A DNA stretch of 64,000 nucleotides from assembly GCA_903813345.2 (NCBI GenBank), contig CAIIXF020000012.1, positions 1,097,318-1,161,317 on the forward strand, read 5' to 3'. This document shows positions 62,301 through 64,000 of the stretch, one piece after another. A program made the position numbers and the translations under genes. This DNA comes from Owenia fusiformis (lineage: Eukaryota; Annelida; Polychaeta; Sabellida; Oweniidae). Below the pieces are notes generated by a model, which worked only from the letters and a program-made list of their open reading frames with translations, did not search any database and was not told the DNA's origin. Position 1 is the stretch's first letter. Every line of letters begins with the position of its first letter.

Positions 62301-64000
62301 GTGTGCTTGCAGATAGGTGAGTCTTGGTGTCTTCATGTCTGCACCATTAGGTGGTGTGCTTGCAGATAGGTGAGTCTTGGCCTCTTCATGTCTGCACCAT
62401 TAGGTGGTGTGCTTGCAGATAGGTGAGTCTTGGCCTCTTCATGTCTGCACCATTAGGTGGTGTGCTTGCAGATAGGTGAGTCTTTGTGTCTTCATTTCTG
62501 CACCATTAGGTGGTGTGCTTGCAGATAGGTGAGTCTTGGCCTCTTCATGTCTGCACCATTAGGTGGTGTGCTTGCAGATAGGTGAGTCTTGGCCTCTTCA
62601 TGTCTGCACCATTAGGTGGTGTGCTTGCAGATAGGTGAGTCTTTGCGTCTTCATTTTTGCACCATTAGGTGGTGTGCTTGCAGATAGGTGAGTCTTGGCC
62701 TCTTCATGTCTGCACCATTAGGTGGTGTGCTTGCAGATAGGTGAGTCTTGGTGTCTTCATGTCTGCACCATTAGGTGGTGTGCTTGCAGATAGGTGAGTC
62801 TTGGCCTCTTCATGTCTGCACCATTAGGTGGTGTGCTAGCAGAAAGGCGAGTCTTGGCCTCTTCATGTCTGCACCATTAGGTGGTGTGCTTGCAGATAGG
62901 TGAGTCTTGGCCTCTTCATGTCTGCACCATTAGGTGGTGTTCTTGCAGATAGGTGAGTCTTGGCCTCTTCATTTCTGCACCTTTAGGTGGTAAGCTTGCA
63001 GATAGGTGAGTCTTGGTGTCTTCATGTCTGCACCATTAGGTGGTGTGCTTGCAGATAGGTGAGTCTTGGTGTCTTCATGTCTGCACCATTAGGTGGTGTG
63101 CTTGCAGATAGGTGAGTCTTGGCCTCTTCATGTCTGCACCATTAGGTGGTGTGCTTGCAGATAGGTGAGTCTTGGCCTCTTCATGTCTGCACCATTAGGT
63201 GGTGTGCTTGCAGATAGGTGAGTCTTGGCCTCTTCATGTCTGCACCATTAGGTGGTGTTCTTGCAGATAGGTGAGTCTTGGCCTCTTCATTTCTGCACCT
63301 TTAGGTGGTAAGCTTGCAGATAGGTGAGTCTTGGTGTCTTCATGTCTGCACCATTAGGTGGTGTGCTTGCAGATAGGTGAGTCTTGGTGTCTTCATGTCT
63401 GCACCATTAGGTGGTGTGCTTGCAGATAGGTGAGTCTTGGCCTCTTCATTTCTGCACCATTAGGTGGTGTGCTTGCAGATAGGTGAGTCTTGGCCTCTTC
63501 ATGTCTGCACCATTAGGTGGTGTGCTTGCAGATAGGTGAGTCCTTGCGTCTTCATTTCTGCACCATTAGGTGGTGTGCTTGCAGATAGGTGAGTCTTGGC
63601 CTCTTCATTTCTGCACCATTAGGTGGTGTGCTTGCAGATAGGTGAGTCTTTGCCTCTTCATTTCTGCACCATTAGGTGGTGTGCTTGCAGATAGGTGAGT
63701 CTTTGCCTCTTCATTTCTGCACCATTAGGTGGTGTGCTTGCAGATAGGTGAGTCTTGGCCTCTTCATTTCTGCACCATTAGGTGGTGTGCTTGCAGATAG
63801 GTGAGTCTTGGCCTCTTCATTTCTGCACCATTAGGTGGTGTGCTTGCAGATAGGTGAGTCTTGGTGTCTTCATGTCTGCACCATTAGGTGGTGTGCTTGC
63901 AGATAGGTGAGTCTTGGTGTCTTCATGTCTGCACCATTAGGTGGTGTGCTTGCAGATAGGTGAGTCTTGGTGTCTTCATGTCTGCACCATTAGGTGGTGT
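59365..64000 (+). repeat. 53-bp splice-donor minisatellite, paralogue 2 (more than 80 units, open at window end)
   Basis: From the end of exon 2 to the last base, the sequence is tandem 53-base units: TTTCTGCACCATTAGGTGG, TGTGCTTGCAGATAG, then GTGAGTCTTGGCCTCTTCA or GTGAGTCTTGGTGTCTTCA. Nearly every unit keeps TAG|GTGAGT, eight of nine positions of the metazoan donor consensus, and the ISAPLGGVLADR coding end. Rare variants (GGTGTTCTTG, GGCAGTGTG, AGAAAGGTGAG) recur about 1.55-1.6 kb apart, showing block duplication. One interruption at 61110-61170 holds non-repeat sequence. Confidence 0.95.

Noticed and set aside
59399-64000. Tandem microexons encoding GGVLADR
   Set aside because: Each unit has a donor and an AG-like site, but 53 is not a multiple of three and reading on hits TGA at once. 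The array is treated as a decoy junction repeat unless RNA shows otherwise.

Overview
This is a gene-poor, AT-rich, repeat-rich piece of an animal nuclear genome. Genes are split by GT-AG introns, and transposon remnants (mariner-type, TTAA-flanked, tRNA-SINE, a CR1/Jockey-like LINE) and minisatellites fill the rest. The protein families and repeat types suggest an invertebrate, plausibly a marine lophotrochozoan such as a mollusc. That placement is inference; no marker fixes the species.

Layout. (1) 1-8791: repeats and non-coding sequence, probably the first intron or 5' flank of the next gene. (2) 8792-29881, plus strand: 18 exons of a PITPNM/rdgB (Nir) phosphatidylinositol-transfer protein. 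They join in frame to about 1284 residues; only the first ~30 residues are missing. Order: PITP domain, FFAT motif, DDHD domain, LNS2 domain. (3) 29882-38061: no gene; half of an inverted-repeat pair, a palindromic mariner derivative and a 2.2 kb array of 28-bp units. (4) 38062-39989, minus: two exons of an unrecognised basic, coiled-coil-like protein. (5) 40556-41897: a mariner nested in a smaller terminal-inverted-repeat element. (6) 42106-45458, minus: a LINE with an uninterrupted 1039-codon endonuclease/reverse-transcriptase frame. (7) 48338-49400: a 55-bp array containing a tRNA-SINE. (8) 50292-54848, plus: a complete four-exon MFSD4/NaGLT1-like transporter. (9) 58532-59398, plus: the first two exons of a tandem paralogue, followed by a 53-bp array that runs off the window at 64000.

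The most striking feature recurs in both plus-strand gene families. Tandem repeats sit exactly on exon-intron junctions and carry the splice site with them. In PITPNM, the acceptor and start of exon 2 occur four times, those of exon 5 fifteen times in a 127-bp array, those of exon 14 twice, and the 3' end of exon 3 is copied beyond its donor. In both MFSD4-like paralogues the exon 2 donor has become a 53-bp minisatellite, with about 11 units in the first and more than 80 in the second. The copy attached to the rest of the exon keeps the reading frame. Reading through the other copies gives a stop codon quickly. I regard these splice-junction minisatellites as the main candidate for an undescribed phenomenon here.

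On family knowledge, PITPNM proteins exchange phosphatidylinositol and phosphatidic acid at ER-plasma membrane contacts, and MFSD4-like proteins are 12-helix sugar-type transporters. Nothing in the sequence ties the two functions together.
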